NCBI RefSeq assembly: GCF_003248515.1
Contig: NZ_QFOB01000001.1
Span: forward strand, 310,001 to 374,000
Direction of reading: 5' to 3'
Source: Sphingomonas sp.
Lineage (GTDB): Bacteria; Pseudomonadota; Alphaproteobacteria; Sphingomonadales; Sphingomonadaceae
DNA: 64,000 nt
The notes under the pieces were generated by a model. The model saw nothing but the letters and a program-made list of their open reading frames with translations. It made no database searches and was not told where the DNA came from. The position numbers and the translations under genes are program-made. Every line of letters starts with the position of its first letter. Position 1 is the first letter of the stretch. This document shows, in pieces, positions 1 to 8,649 of the stretch.

Positions 1-974
1 CTGCCCCGGCGCAGCACGAGCGTGGCGCCCAGCGCGATCAGCGCCGGTGGCCCGTCCCCGATCGGCGAGCCATTGGCGATATTGCCGCCGATCGTGCCCG
101 AATTGCGGACCTGCAAGCCGCCGATGCGGCGGACGAGTTCGCCCAGATCGGGATGGATTTCGGCGAGCAGGGGATGCGCGCTCGCATAGGTGACGCCGGC
201 CGCGAAGGTCCAGGAACCATCGTCATGCGGCGTGCTCAGGTTGAAATCCCGCACGTCGCCGACCCAGACGACCTCGTCGAGGATGCGGTGCTGCTTCGTC
301 ACCCACAGGCCGACATCGGTGGCGCCCGCCACGATGCGCGCGTCGGGATGGTCCAGCAGATGATCGGCCAGCTGATCGATCGTGCGCGGCGCGAACCAGC
401 TGCGCGTGCGGCCGGCGAGCGGATCGGAGAAGGTAAAGGCCAGCGGTTCCTCGCGCTGGATCGCCGCCAGCGCCTCGACCATCGCATGGTCATGCCAGCC
501 TTGCGGCGGCACCGCCTCGCCGCTGGCAAGGATCGGGCCATAGCCGGTACAGCGGCAGAGATTGCCCGCGATCACGTCCGCCACCGGAAGTTCGCAGCCG
601 CTGGCACCGATGCTGCGACCGTGGAGCGACATGACGAAGCCGGGTGTGCAGAAGCCGCATTGCGATCCGTGCCGCGCGATCATCTCGCGCTGGATCGGCG
701 CCCGCCCGCTCAGGCTTTCCACCGTCATCAGCGCGCGGCCGTCGATCATGCCCATGAACAGGATGCAGGCATTGACCGCGCGCCAGCCGATCGCATTCCG
801 CCCTTCGGCAAGCGTGCCCACCAGCACGGTGCAGGCGCCGCAATCCCCCTCGGCACAGCCTTCCTTCGTGCCAGTGCGGCACAGGCGGTAACGGAGGAAA
901 TCGAGCAGCGTGAGGGTCGGATCGATCGGCCCGGTCTCGATCACCTCACCGTCGAGAAGGAAACGCACGCTCAC
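1..974 (-). CDS. xdhA: xanthine dehydrogenase small subunit (Fe-S/FAD), 3' end outside window
   Basis: The reading frame opens at a GTG one base after the uraH stop and runs off the left edge (about 324 codons seen). The N-terminus has the plant-type [2Fe-2S] motif CAEGDCGAC. A second cluster domain follows (QCGFCTPGF, then LCRCTGYGP), and then the start of the FAD-binding domain, including IVAGATDVGLW. This is the order of XdhA-type small subunits, which pass electrons from the molybdopterin subunit to NAD in hypoxanthine/xanthine oxidation to urate. The catalytic subunit and the XdhC chaperone would lie beyond the edge. Position as last visible gene of the purine run supports the call. Confidence 0.93.
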   Translation of the reverse strand, partial: MSVRFLLDGEVIETGPIDPTLTLLDFLRYRLCRTGTKEGCAEGDCGACTVLVGTLAEGRNAIGWRAVNACILFMGMIDGRALMTVESLSGRAPIQREMIARHGSQCGFCTPGFVMSLHGRSIGASGCELPVADVIAGNLCRCTGYGPILASGEAVPPQGWHDHAMVEALAAIQREEPLAFTFSDPLAGRTRSWFAPRTIDQLADHLLDHPDARIVAGATDVGLWVTKQHRILDEVVWVGDVRDFNLSTPHDDGSWTFAAGVTYASAHPLLAEIHPDLGELVRRIGGLQVRNSGTIGGNIANGSPIGDGPPALIALGATLVLRRG

Positions 975-975
975 C

Positions 976-1308
976 TCAGCTGCCCCGATAGGTGGAATAG
1001 CCGAAGGGGGAGACGAGCAGCGGCACATGATAATGCGCGCCTTCGTCAGCGAGGCCGAAATCGATGCGGACGCGATCGAGGAAGGGAGGCTCGGGGAGCA
1101 CGATGCCCCTCGCCCGGAAATAATCCGCCACCGCGAAATGCAGGGTATAGCGCCCGGCCGGGAAGCCCAGACCTTTCAGCGCGGGGCAGCGGCCGTCACC
1201 GTCCGTCGCCCCTTCGAACAGCATTTCCCCGTCCCGTTCGAGCACGAGCGCCACCCCGGCCGCCGGGCAGCCATGTGTGGTATCCAGCACATGCGTCGAA
1301 AGGCTCAC
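976..1308 (-). CDS. uraH: 5-hydroxyisourate hydrolase (transthyretin-like)
   Basis: The protein is 110 residues, normal for the transthyretin-related hydrolase that opens 5-hydroxyisourate to OHCU. It begins with the family N-terminus STHVLDTTHGCPAAGV and ends in the diagnostic C-terminal tetrapeptide YRGS, which forms the active site in the tetramer. The start is a GTG that overlaps the stop of the flavoprotein gene upstream by 4 bases, so translation is probably coupled. It sits between the putative urate hydroxylase and xdhA. Confidence 0.95.
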   Translation of the reverse strand: MSLSTHVLDTTHGCPAAGVALVLERDGEMLFEGATDGDGRCPALKGLGFPAGRYTLHFAVADYFRARGIVLPEPPFLDRVRIDFGLADEGAHYHVPLLVSPFGYSTYRGS

Positions 1309-2723
1309 GCGCGTGCCTCCTCGGCGGAGAGGTCCTGCACGAATTCCAGCTCCGCATAGGCATGATAATCGCCCAAAATCTGTTCCCGGTCATCCAGGAA
1401 GATCTGGCGTGCTATGCCTTCCACAAGACGCGGCACCGCGTATTTGAGGCCGGAAAGCGCGGCGGCCGACAGGCCCAGGCTGATGAGCGCCGAATAATTG
1501 AACGCGAACAGGCCATGGACGCGCGCCTCCGCCGCCACATCGCGCCCCATCATCTCGAATCCCGGCCCCAGATAGGGATGGGCATCGATCAGCGGATTGG
1601 CGAGATCGGCCGGCGCATCATAACGATCCGCCCAGCGCAGAATGTCGTCCGCCACATCGGCCAGTTCGGGCCGCAGCTTCACGTCCGTGAGCAGCCCGGT
1701 CGAGAGGATCAGGAAATCGAAGGGGTAGGCGCCCCTGGGCGTCTCGACGACGACGCCCTCCCCTTCCTCGCGCACGCTTTCCCACGGCTCGCCCAGATGC
1801 AGCGTGAAGCCGGGATAGGCGGCAGCGCGGCCGAACGTATCGTTGGTGGGCGGCTGGTTCCGCCGCAGGAAGCTTTCCATCACCGCATATTTGCCGGCAT
1901 CGTCGAGCCCGGTGAAACGGCCCACGAGCCCGGATGCCTCCATGAAGCGGATCGGATTGACGCGCGGCATCTCGGCGCGGCGCAGGAAGACATGCACTTC
2001 CGCCACACCCTCCGAAAGGGCGTGCTGCGCATTGTCGAAGGCGGACGCGCCGCCGCCGAGGATGCCGATACGGGCGCCGCGCAACGCGGCGAAATCGATC
2101 GGCTCGGAAGTGTGCGCATAGCGCGAGGCGGGCAGGCTGGCGCGGATGAAACCCGGCACATGCCATTCGCCGCCGCCCTGGATGCCGGTGGCGAGCACCA
2201 CCTTGCGCGCGAGAAGAATGCCGCCTTCCGGCGCGCCGGCGCCTGTGACGTGCAGGCGATGCACCCCGCCCTCCAGCGGCTCGACGCGGACGAGCTTCGT
2301 CTCGTTGCGCACCGGCAGATCGAGCACGCCACGATACCAGCGCAGATAGGCCATCCAGTCGCGCCGGGGGATCTTGTCGATCTCCTCCCACGCCGCCTTG
2401 CCGGCCCGGGCCTCCCAATAAGCGCGGAAGGTGAGGCTCGGCACGCCCAGATCGATCGAGGTGATCGTCTTCGGCGTGCGCAGCGTGATCATCCGCGCAT
2501 AGGTATCCCATGGGCCTTCATAGCCCGCCGGATTCTCGTCGATGACGAGGATGTTCGAAATCCGCTCCCGCATGAGGCCGAAGGCGGCGCCGAGGCCCGA
2601 TTGTCCGCCCCCCACGATGACGACATCGTACACGCCATCGCGCGGCCGAACCCAGCTGGGCTTGCCATGATCGAGCGCGGCGAGATCGTCGCGGACGCGC
2701 TGTTCGAGATCGACGAGGCTCAT
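1305..2723 (-). CDS. hpyO: FAD/NAD(P)-binding flavoprotein, probable urate hydroxylase (HpyO type)
   Basis: This is a 472-residue protein with two Rossmann folds: VVIVGGGQSG near residues 35-44 (FAD) and IGILGGGASAFD near 219-230 (probably NAD(P)H), the layout of FMO-like monooxygenases. It lies in the urate-to-allantoin stretch, with uraD before it and uraH after it, each overlapping by 4 bases. No classical uricase, PuuD or HpxO-like (PHBH-fold) protein is visible in the window, so this is the natural candidate for urate -> 5-hydroxyisourate. A non-homologous flavin urate hydroxylase, HpyO, is known from Xanthomonas. Assigning this protein to it is inference from context and fold. Confidence 0.7.
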   Translation of the reverse strand: MSLVDLEQRVRDDLAALDHGKPSWVRPRDGVYDVVIVGGGQSGLGAAFGLMRERISNILVIDENPAGYEGPWDTYARMITLRTPKTITSIDLGVPSLTFRAYWEARAGKAAWEEIDKIPRRDWMAYLRWYRGVLDLPVRNETKLVRVEPLEGGVHRLHVTGAGAPEGGILLARKVVLATGIQGGGEWHVPGFIRASLPASRYAHTSEPIDFAALRGARIGILGGGASAFDNAQHALSEGVAEVHVFLRRAEMPRVNPIRFMEASGLVGRFTGLDDAGKYAVMESFLRRNQPPTNDTFGRAAAYPGFTLHLGEPWESVREEGEGVVVETPRGAYPFDFLILSTGLLTDVKLRPELADVADDILRWADRYDAPADLANPLIDAHPYLGPGFEMMGRDVAAEARVHGLFAFNYSALISLGLSAAALSGLKYAVPRLVEGIARQIFLDDREQILGDYHAYAELEFVQDLSAEEARA

Positions 2724-3223
2724 GCCATCGCATCCTGCAGGCGGAGATGGACGATCTTGCCAATCTCGCCCAGCGCGGTGGCGATTTCCTCGGCCTCGCT
2801 ATTGGCGAGCCTGGTCTCCATCGAGGCAAGGATGCCGGCCTTGTTCGTCAGCCTCACGCAGATGATGAAGGGAAAGCCGAAGCGATCCCGGTAGCGGCGG
2901 TTGAGATCATGGAAGAGATCGAACTCCTCCTGGCTGAGCCGATCGAGCCCGGCCGAAGCCTGCTCGGCATTGGAGGCCTCGGTCAGCGTCTTGTCGATCG
3001 CCGCCTTGCTCGCCAGCTCCGGATGGGCGCGCAGCAATTTGAGCTGGTCGACATGCGATGCCTCGGCGACGATCGCCGCCATCGCATCCTCCATCGCCAC
3101 GATATGGGCGAAGGGGCGGCGCTTCTCGGCCTCGCGCACGATCCATGGCGAATGTTCGAACAGGAAGCCGAAGCGCGCGATGAAATCCGCCGCCGAAAGC
3201 GCGTTGATCGCCTCGATCGTCAC
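2720..3223 (-). CDS. uraD: OHCU decarboxylase
   Basis: The 167-residue product converts 2-oxo-4-hydroxy-4-carboxy-5-ureidoimidazoline to S-allantoin. Family features include FEHSPWIVREA near the N-terminus, LLRAHPELA in the middle (the catalytic His region) and the F-x-F-P-F-I-I-C-V-R stretch (GFPFIICVR). A longer frame exists upstream, but the GTG at 3223 overlaps the hpxZ stop by 4 bases and gives the usual family length, so I chose it. It partners UraH in the three-step conversion of urate to allantoin. Confidence 0.93.
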   Translation of the reverse strand: MTIEAINALSAADFIARFGFLFEHSPWIVREAEKRRPFAHIVAMEDAMAAIVAEASHVDQLKLLRAHPELASKAAIDKTLTEASNAEQASAGLDRLSQEEFDLFHDLNRRYRDRFGFPFIICVRLTNKAGILASMETRLANSEAEEIATALGEIGKIVHLRLQDAMA

Positions 3224-3600
3224 GAATGGCTTCCTTCCATCGAGACATGGGCGGAAACCACCTTCCAGCCATCCGGAAAGCGCACCCACGTCTGGCTCTG
3301 GCGGCCGCGGCGCGGATCGCCCTCGCGGCGAAATTCGGCGTTCGTGATCGCGAGATCTGTATCGAAGGTCGCGATCTCGACTCGCTCCAGCGTGCGCTGC
3401 GGCGATCCGCCCCGCCCTTTGCGGAATTCGCGTATTTCGTCGATGCCGTAGAGCACCTCCCCCACGCCATAGCGCACGGTGGTATCGGCATGATGGAAGA
3501 GCGCGTCCATCGCCGGCACGTCATCCGCCATCAACGCCGCCTCATAGGCATCGAAAGCCTTGCGAACGGCGGCGACGGTATCGGGATCGTTGAAGATCAT
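3220..3600 (-). CDS. hpxZ: HpxZ / AtzH-like DUF3225 protein of the purine operon
   Basis: This 126-residue NTF2/SnoaL-like protein (N-terminus MIFNDPDTVAAVRKAF, C-terminus SQTWVRFPDGWKVVSAHVS) belongs to the family typified by HpxZ in the Klebsiella hpxWXYZ operon. The same family, as I recall, includes AtzH of the cyanuric acid pathway. It overlaps puuE and uraD by 4 bases each. Its biochemical role in purine use is not settled; a helper or decarboxylating amidase role near oxalurate breakdown is plausible given that atzG, atzE and the HpxW-like gene are in the same run. Confidence 0.82.
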   Translation of the reverse strand: MIFNDPDTVAAVRKAFDAYEAALMADDVPAMDALFHHADTTVRYGVGEVLYGIDEIREFRKGRGGSPQRTLERVEIATFDTDLAITNAEFRREGDPRRGRQSQTWVRFPDGWKVVSAHVSMEGSHS

Positions 3601-4496
3601 GCCGGGTGGAACTCCATCCAATGGCGGGCAATATCGATGCGGCGTGCGATCCAGGCGTCGCCACTGGCGATGACGTGATCGAGGAAGCGGGCCACGGCGG
3701 CGGCACGCGCGGGCTTGCCGGCGATGCGGCCGTGCAGCCCCACCGACATCATCCGGCCGCCCTCCGCGCGAAGCTGATCGAACGTATCGCGCAGATAGGC
3801 GAAGAACTGGTCGGGCGCGGTGAAGCCGTTGAGTGCCACGAACTTCATGTCGTTCACGTCCAGCGTGTAGGGCACGATCAGCTGCGGGCGCCCGGTCTCT
3901 CCGGCATGCTGCCGATCCCAATAGGGCAGGTCGTCCGCATAGCTGTCCGCATCATAGACGAAGCCGCCCTCTTCCGCGGCGAGACGGGCCGTGTTGGGCG
4001 AGGTGCGGCCCTGATACCAGCCGAGCGGGCGCTGGCCCGTCAGCCTTTCGTGCAGCGCGATCGCCTCGGCGATATGGGCGCGCTCCACCTCTTCCGGCAC
4101 ATATTGATAATCGATCCAGCGCAGGCCGTGGCTGGCGATTTCCCAATCGGCCGCGCGCATCGCCGCCACGGCCTCCGGATTCATCTCCATCGCCTTCGCG
4201 ACGCCGAAGACGGTGACAGGCGCCTGCCGTTCGGTGAAGATGCGATGCAACCGCCAGAAGCCGGCGCGGCTGCCATATTCATAGAGGCTTTCCATCGCCA
4301 TCGCCCGGGCGGGATGGCTGGCCGCGCCGACCATTTCGGACAGGAAGGCTTCCGAACCCCTATCGCCATTGAGGACGCTATTTTCCGCGCCCTCCTCATA
4401 ATTGATGACGAACTGCACGGCGACGCGCGCGCCACCCGGCCAGCGCGGATCGGGCGGCGAGGCGCCATAGCCGGCGAGATTGCGCGTCATGCCCAT
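3597..4496 (-). CDS. puuE: allantoinase PuuE (polysaccharide-deacetylase fold)
   Basis: The 299-residue NodB-fold protein carries the PuuE N-terminus, where YGASPPDPRWPGG is followed by VAVQFVINYEEGAE. It also has the EIASHGLRWIDYQ and LGWYQGRTSPNTR-like (GRTSPNT) motifs. PuuE is the cofactor-independent allantoinase, unrelated to the metal-dependent AllB, and hydrolyses allantoin to allantoate. An upstream extension of the frame is not conserved in the family; I start at the ATG of MGMTRNLAGYG. It overlaps hpxZ by 4 bases and lies 79 bases after the aminotransferase gene. Confidence 0.92.
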   Translation of the reverse strand: MGMTRNLAGYGASPPDPRWPGGARVAVQFVINYEEGAENSVLNGDRGSEAFLSEMVGAASHPARAMAMESLYEYGSRAGFWRLHRIFTERQAPVTVFGVAKAMEMNPEAVAAMRAADWEIASHGLRWIDYQYVPEEVERAHIAEAIALHERLTGQRPLGWYQGRTSPNTARLAAEEGGFVYDADSYADDLPYWDRQHAGETGRPQLIVPYTLDVNDMKFVALNGFTAPDQFFAYLRDTFDQLRAEGGRMMSVGLHGRIAGKPARAAAVARFLDHVIASGDAWIARRIDIARHWMEFHPA

Positions 4497-4575
4497 AATC
4501 CGTTCGTGCCCCGCGAAGTCGGGAGACGGCCGCGATCCCGCCACTTCGCCCCGGAATGGATCGGGAAAGCCCCGC

Positions 4576-5811
4576 TCATCCCCACGCCTCCAGCGCGGCA
4601 TCCACGCCCGCGCCCGGCGGCGCGACGAAGCCTTCGGCGCGCAGGGCGGCTTCCAGCGCGCCAAGCGTGATGAGCACCTTATGCTTCATCGCATTGTAGC
4701 CCATCGCCCCGATCCGCCAGATCTTGCCCGCCAGCGGACCGAAGGCCGTGCCGATCTCGATCTCGAAATCCTCACGCATCCGCCTGCGCACGCGCTCCCC
4801 ATCGATACCCTCGGGAATCAGCACGCCGGTGACATTGGTCATCCGATAGCGATCGTCGCCATAGACGGTGAGGCCCATGGCGCGCAGGCCCGCCGTCATC
4901 GCGCGGCCGGCCGAGGCATGACGGGCGAAGCGCGCCTCCAGCCCTTCGCCCAGCACGATGCGCGCGCATTCCCGCGCGCCATAGAGCATGGTCGTCGCCT
5001 CGGTATGGTGGTTCAGGCGCTTTTCGGACCAGTAATCCATAATCATCGCCAGATCGAAATAGTTGGAGCCGATCCGCCGGCCCCGCGCCTCGGCCTGGCC
5101 ATCGCCGCTCTGCAGCCCCAGCTCGACATGCCGGCGCGAGAAGATCCTCTCCGCCGCCGCCTCCGAAATCGTGATCGGCGCCGAGCCCGAAGGCCCGCCC
5201 AGGCATTTCTGCAGGCCGCCCGTCACCACATCCACGCCCCAGCGACCGGCGGCGATTTCCATGCCGCCGATCGTGGCGGTGGCATCCACATAGGAAAGCG
5301 CGCCGGCCGCGCGGCAGAGCGCGCCCAGCCCTTCCAGCGGCTGCGCCATCGTCGTCGACGTATCGCCATGGACGGTGGCGACCACCTTCGGCCCGAACCG
5401 CTCGATCGCGTGCGCGATCTGATCCAGCGGCACCACTTCGCCCCAGGGCGCCTCCACGATCTCCACGATCGCGCCGATGCGATCCAGGATTTCGGTGAGC
5501 AGCAATCCGAAGCGGCCGAAATTGACGACCAGCACCTTGGATCCCGGCGCCACCAGCGAGACGAGCGCCGCCTCGATGCCCGCGCGCGCCGTGCCATCCA
5601 CCAGGAAGGTCCAGCGATTTTCCGTACCGAAGATCGGCCGGTAGAGCGCCATGACCTCGTTCATGTACGCCGTCATTTCGGGATCGAACTGGCCGAGCAG
5701 ATCCGCCGCCATCGCGCGCAGCACGCGCGGATGCGCATTGATCGGGCCGGGGCCCATCAGCAGGCGCTGCGGCGGATCGATCTCGCGGAACAGATCAGGC
5801 AAGGAAATCAT
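4576..5811 (-). CDS. pucG: (S)-ureidoglycine-glyoxylate aminotransferase-like PLP enzyme
   Basis: This is a 411-residue class-V aminotransferase. It has the LMGPGPINAHPRVL N-terminus of the alanine-glyoxylate/ureidoglycine aminotransferase family, Asp176 in SYVDATAT for the PLP ring nitrogen, and Lys202 in GGLQKCLGGPSG for the Schiff base. Next to allantoate amidohydrolase it most likely transfers the amino group of ureidoglycine to glyoxylate, giving oxalurate (N-carbamoyl-2-oxoglycine) and glycine. The ATG overlaps the end of the amidohydrolase gene by 17 bases. A serine- or alanine-glyoxylate aminotransferase is the alternative by homology alone. Confidence 0.88.
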   Translation of the reverse strand: MISLPDLFREIDPPQRLLMGPGPINAHPRVLRAMAADLLGQFDPEMTAYMNEVMALYRPIFGTENRWTFLVDGTARAGIEAALVSLVAPGSKVLVVNFGRFGLLLTEILDRIGAIVEIVEAPWGEVVPLDQIAHAIERFGPKVVATVHGDTSTTMAQPLEGLGALCRAAGALSYVDATATIGGMEIAAGRWGVDVVTGGLQKCLGGPSGSAPITISEAAAERIFSRRHVELGLQSGDGQAEARGRRIGSNYFDLAMIMDYWSEKRLNHHTEATTMLYGARECARIVLGEGLEARFARHASAGRAMTAGLRAMGLTVYGDDRYRMTNVTGVLIPEGIDGERVRRRMREDFEIEIGTAFGPLAGKIWRIGAMGYNAMKHKVLITLGALEAALRAEGFVAPPGAGVDAALEAWG

Positions 5812-7093
5812 CTCCCAGAAGATCGACGAAGGCGGTGAGGACATCGAGCGCGATATCGCAATCCGCGTCGGTCACGCTTTCGGCCGGATTGTGGCTGATC
5901 CCGCCTTGGCAACGGAGGAACAGCATCGCCGTGGGCGCGAGCGCCGCCATCACCATCGTATCATGGCCGGCGCCCGAAACCAGCCGGCGCGGCGGCTGCC
6001 CGCAGCGGGCGATGGCCTGATCCATCAGCGCCATCAGCTTCGGATCGCACGGGGCAGCGGGCAGATCCTGCACGCGCTCCACGTTGAAATCCACGCCGCG
6101 CCGGTCGGCGATGTCTGCGATCGTGTCGACGATCTGCTCGGCGGTGTCGTCGCGCGACTGCGGATCACCGGAGCGAACGTCGATGGAAAAATCCACCTTG
6201 CCTGGGATCACGTTGACCGCGCCGGGGCCGACCTGCATCCGCCCGACCGTGGCGACGACATCGCCGCCCGCGCGGGACGCGATGGTCTCGATCGCGAGGA
6301 CCATCTCGGCGGCGGCGGCGAGCGCGTCACGGCGCAGGCCCATCGCGGTGGTGCCGGCATGGCCCGCGACACCGGTGACGGCGACCTGATAGCGCAGCTG
6401 CGCGGCGATGCCGGTGACAGTGCCGACCGCGAGGCCCTCGGATTCGAGGACGGGGCCTTGTTCGATATGGGGCTCGATGAAGGCGAGGACCGAGCCTACG
6501 GGACGGGCGGCTTTGAAGAAGGTCCCGATACCGAGCCGATCCGGCCACGGCGTGATCGCCGTTCCGTCGTCACCATCGTCAGGATTAAAAGCGCGAAGGG
6601 CGTCGCCAACCGTCACCCCAGCCCGATCCGCCACGTCCAGCGCGCCGGGCTCCAGCGTGCCGGCCACCGCGCGACTGGTGAGCATCGAGGCGGGGAAGCG
6701 CGAGCCTTCCTCATCGCCGAACGCGACCACCTCGATCGGGAAGGGCAGGCGGCGCCCGGCCCCGTTCAGCCGCGCGACCAGCTCGATCGCCAGCATCACA
6801 CCCAGCGGCCCATCGTAGCGCCCCGCATCGCGCACGCTATCGATATGGCTGCCGAACATCAGGGCCGGGGCAGCGGGATCAGTGCCCTCGTAGCGGCCGA
6901 CGAGATTCGCGGCCTGATCCAGCCGCACCAGCATCCCGGCATCGACCATCCACGCCCCGATCGCCTCCTGCGCGCGGGCATGAGCCGGCGTGAGATAGGC
7001 GCGGAACAGGCCGGTTTCGCTATCGCTATAGGGTGCCACACCCAGCGCATCGCACCGTGCCCTGGCGCGCGCGCCGGAGGCGGAATTCACCAC
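5795..7093 (-). CDS. allC: allantoate amidohydrolase (M20 family)
   Basis: The 432-residue protein is an M20/M28-type hydantoinase/carbamoylase. It has the di-metal ligands in GSHIDSV, GRYDGPLGV, DEEGSRF and HIEQGP, the dimerisation-domain GHAGTTAM, and the C-terminal GAGHDTM. It would release ammonia and CO2 from allantoate to give S-ureidoglycine, the substrate of the following aminotransferase. It overlaps the HpxW-like gene by 7 bases. An N-carbamoyl-amino-acid hydrolase is the alternative by family, but the operon argues for allantoate. Confidence 0.9.
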   Translation of the reverse strand: MVNSASGARARARCDALGVAPYSDSETGLFRAYLTPAHARAQEAIGAWMVDAGMLVRLDQAANLVGRYEGTDPAAPALMFGSHIDSVRDAGRYDGPLGVMLAIELVARLNGAGRRLPFPIEVVAFGDEEGSRFPASMLTSRAVAGTLEPGALDVADRAGVTVGDALRAFNPDDGDDGTAITPWPDRLGIGTFFKAARPVGSVLAFIEPHIEQGPVLESEGLAVGTVTGIAAQLRYQVAVTGVAGHAGTTAMGLRRDALAAAAEMVLAIETIASRAGGDVVATVGRMQVGPGAVNVIPGKVDFSIDVRSGDPQSRDDTAEQIVDTIADIADRRGVDFNVERVQDLPAAPCDPKLMALMDQAIARCGQPPRRLVSGAGHDTMVMAALAPTAMLFLRCQGGISHNPAESVTDADCDIALDVLTAFVDLLGDDFLA

Positions 7094-8649
7094 GCCGCCA
7101 CCTGACCATCGCTGCGCGGATCGGTGGCGCCTTCCAGCAAGCCATCCGGATAGCGGACCAGCATGCCGGCATGGCCCATCGTGGAGGTGAAGGGCGGCAG
7201 CATTTCGATATCGTGCCCCGCACCGCGCAGCGCCGCGACCGTATCCGGCGGGAAACGATCCTCCAGCTTCAGCGTCACGCTCTGCTCGCCCCAGGTGCGG
7301 CCGAGCAGGAAACGCGGCGCCGTCACCGCTTCCTGCAGCGGAACGCCGTAGCGGACATAGCGGGCGAAGATCTGCGCCTGCGTCTGCGGCTGGCCCTCGC
7401 CCCCCATCGTGCCATAGGCCATGGTTCGCCCGTCGGCGAATTTCGCCAGCGCGGGATTGAGCGTGTGGAAGGGTTTGGCGCCGGGCCGGAGCGGATTCCA
7501 GCCGGCCTCCGCCAGCCGGAAGCTGGAGCCCCTGTTCTGCCAGACGATCCCGGTCTTCGGCAGCACCATGCCCGATCCGAATTCGAAGAAGATGCTCTGG
7601 ATGACGCTGACGACGCGGCCCTCGCCATCGATCGCACCGAACCAGGTGGTGTCGCCCGCCGATGGCGGCTGGGGCCAGGGGAGCGCCCTTGCCGGATCGA
7701 TCCGCGCCGCCATCGCATCCAGCGCGGCGGAATCGTCCAGCAGGGCCTGCGGATCGATCGTCATCCCGTCCGGATCGCCAACATGCCTGTCGCGGATCAG
7801 GAAGGCCTGCTTCACGCTTTCGACGAGGCCGTGAAGATGGCCGAACCCATCCTGCGGCCCCGGATCGCCCAGCCGTTCCAGCACGGCGAGGATCAGCAGG
7901 GCGGCAAGGCCCTGCGTGGGCGGGGTCATGTTATAGAGCGTCGCGCCGAACGCGCCGACCGAAAGCGGCGTCACGTCCAGAGCGCGGTGGGCAGCCAGAT
8001 CGGCGGCCGTCACGGGGCTGCCGACGCTCGCCAGATCGGCGGCGATATCGGCCGCGAGCGCGCCGCGATAATAGGAATCGCAGCCATCTTCGGCGATGCG
8101 CCGCAGCGTTTCGCCCAGACGCAACTGACGCAGGCGACTGCCATCCGCCGTATAGGCATCGAGAAAGCCGGGGAGATCCGCCAGCTCATGCCGCTTGGCG
8201 GCCAGCGTCTCGACGAAGCTGCGCGAGACGGGCGCGCCCGCCTCCGCATGATGGATCGCATCGCGCAGCAGGCGCGAGAGGGGCAGGCGGCCGGGAGAGA
8301 AGGACAGGGCCGCCTGCCAGCCCGAAATGGTGCCCGCCACCGTATTGGCGGCAAGCGAGCCGCGCGTGGGGATCGCATCGCACCCGGCATAGAGCGAAAG
8401 ATCGGCGGCCGCCGCCGCGCGCCCGCACGCATCGATCCCGCGCACGCGCCCGTCCGGCTCCGCGACAAGCCAGAAGCCGTCGCCGCCAATGCCGGTCATG
8501 TGGGGATAGACGACAGCAAGCGCCGCCGCCATCGCCACGGCTGCCTCGACCGCGGTGCCGCCTTCCTTGAGGATATCGAGACCCGCCTGGCTGGCGAGAT
8601 GGTGGGGCGATGTGACCATGCCCCGGTAGCTTCTTGGTGTTTCCAGCAT
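7087..8649 (-). CDS. hpxW: gamma-glutamyltransferase-family Ntn hydrolase, probable oxamate amidohydrolase
   Basis: The 520-residue protein has the GGT fold: a large N-terminal subunit beginning SYRGMVTSPHHLAS, and a self-cleavage site at SAGDTTWFGAID where Thr334 would be the new N-terminal nucleophile. It lacks the TTHY form seen in true gamma-glutamyltransferases and has no signal peptide, so it is a cytosolic GGT-like amidase. In Klebsiella the homologous position in hpxWXYZ is held by HpxW, an oxamate amidohydrolase. That would make the last step here oxamate -> oxalate + ammonia. It overlaps the permease gene by one base of its start codon. Confidence 0.82.
   Translation of the reverse strand: MLETPRSYRGMVTSPHHLASQAGLDILKEGGTAVEAAVAMAAALAVVYPHMTGIGGDGFWLVAEPDGRVRGIDACGRAAAAADLSLYAGCDAIPTRGSLAANTVAGTISGWQAALSFSPGRLPLSRLLRDAIHHAEAGAPVSRSFVETLAAKRHELADLPGFLDAYTADGSRLRQLRLGETLRRIAEDGCDSYYRGALAADIAADLASVGSPVTAADLAAHRALDVTPLSVGAFGATLYNMTPPTQGLAALLILAVLERLGDPGPQDGFGHLHGLVESVKQAFLIRDRHVGDPDGMTIDPQALLDDSAALDAMAARIDPARALPWPQPPSAGDTTWFGAIDGEGRVVSVIQSIFFEFGSGMVLPKTGIVWQNRGSSFRLAEAGWNPLRPGAKPFHTLNPALAKFADGRTMAYGTMGGEGQPQTQAQIFARYVRYGVPLQEAVTAPRFLLGRTWGEQSVTLKLEDRFPPDTVAALRGAGHDIEMLPPFTSTMGHAGMLVRYPDGLLEGATDPRSDGQVAAW

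Noticed and set aside
153..2894. 913-codon plus-strand open frame
   Set aside because: It is antisense to xdhA, uraH, the flavoprotein and uraD, all with clear motifs; the Arg/His/Ala-rich protein has no recognisable domain and is typical of GC-rich shadow frames.
4480..5838. 452-codon plus-strand open frame
   Set aside because: It is antisense to the aminotransferase gene, whose PLP lysine and Asp are conserved; composition is that of a shadow frame.
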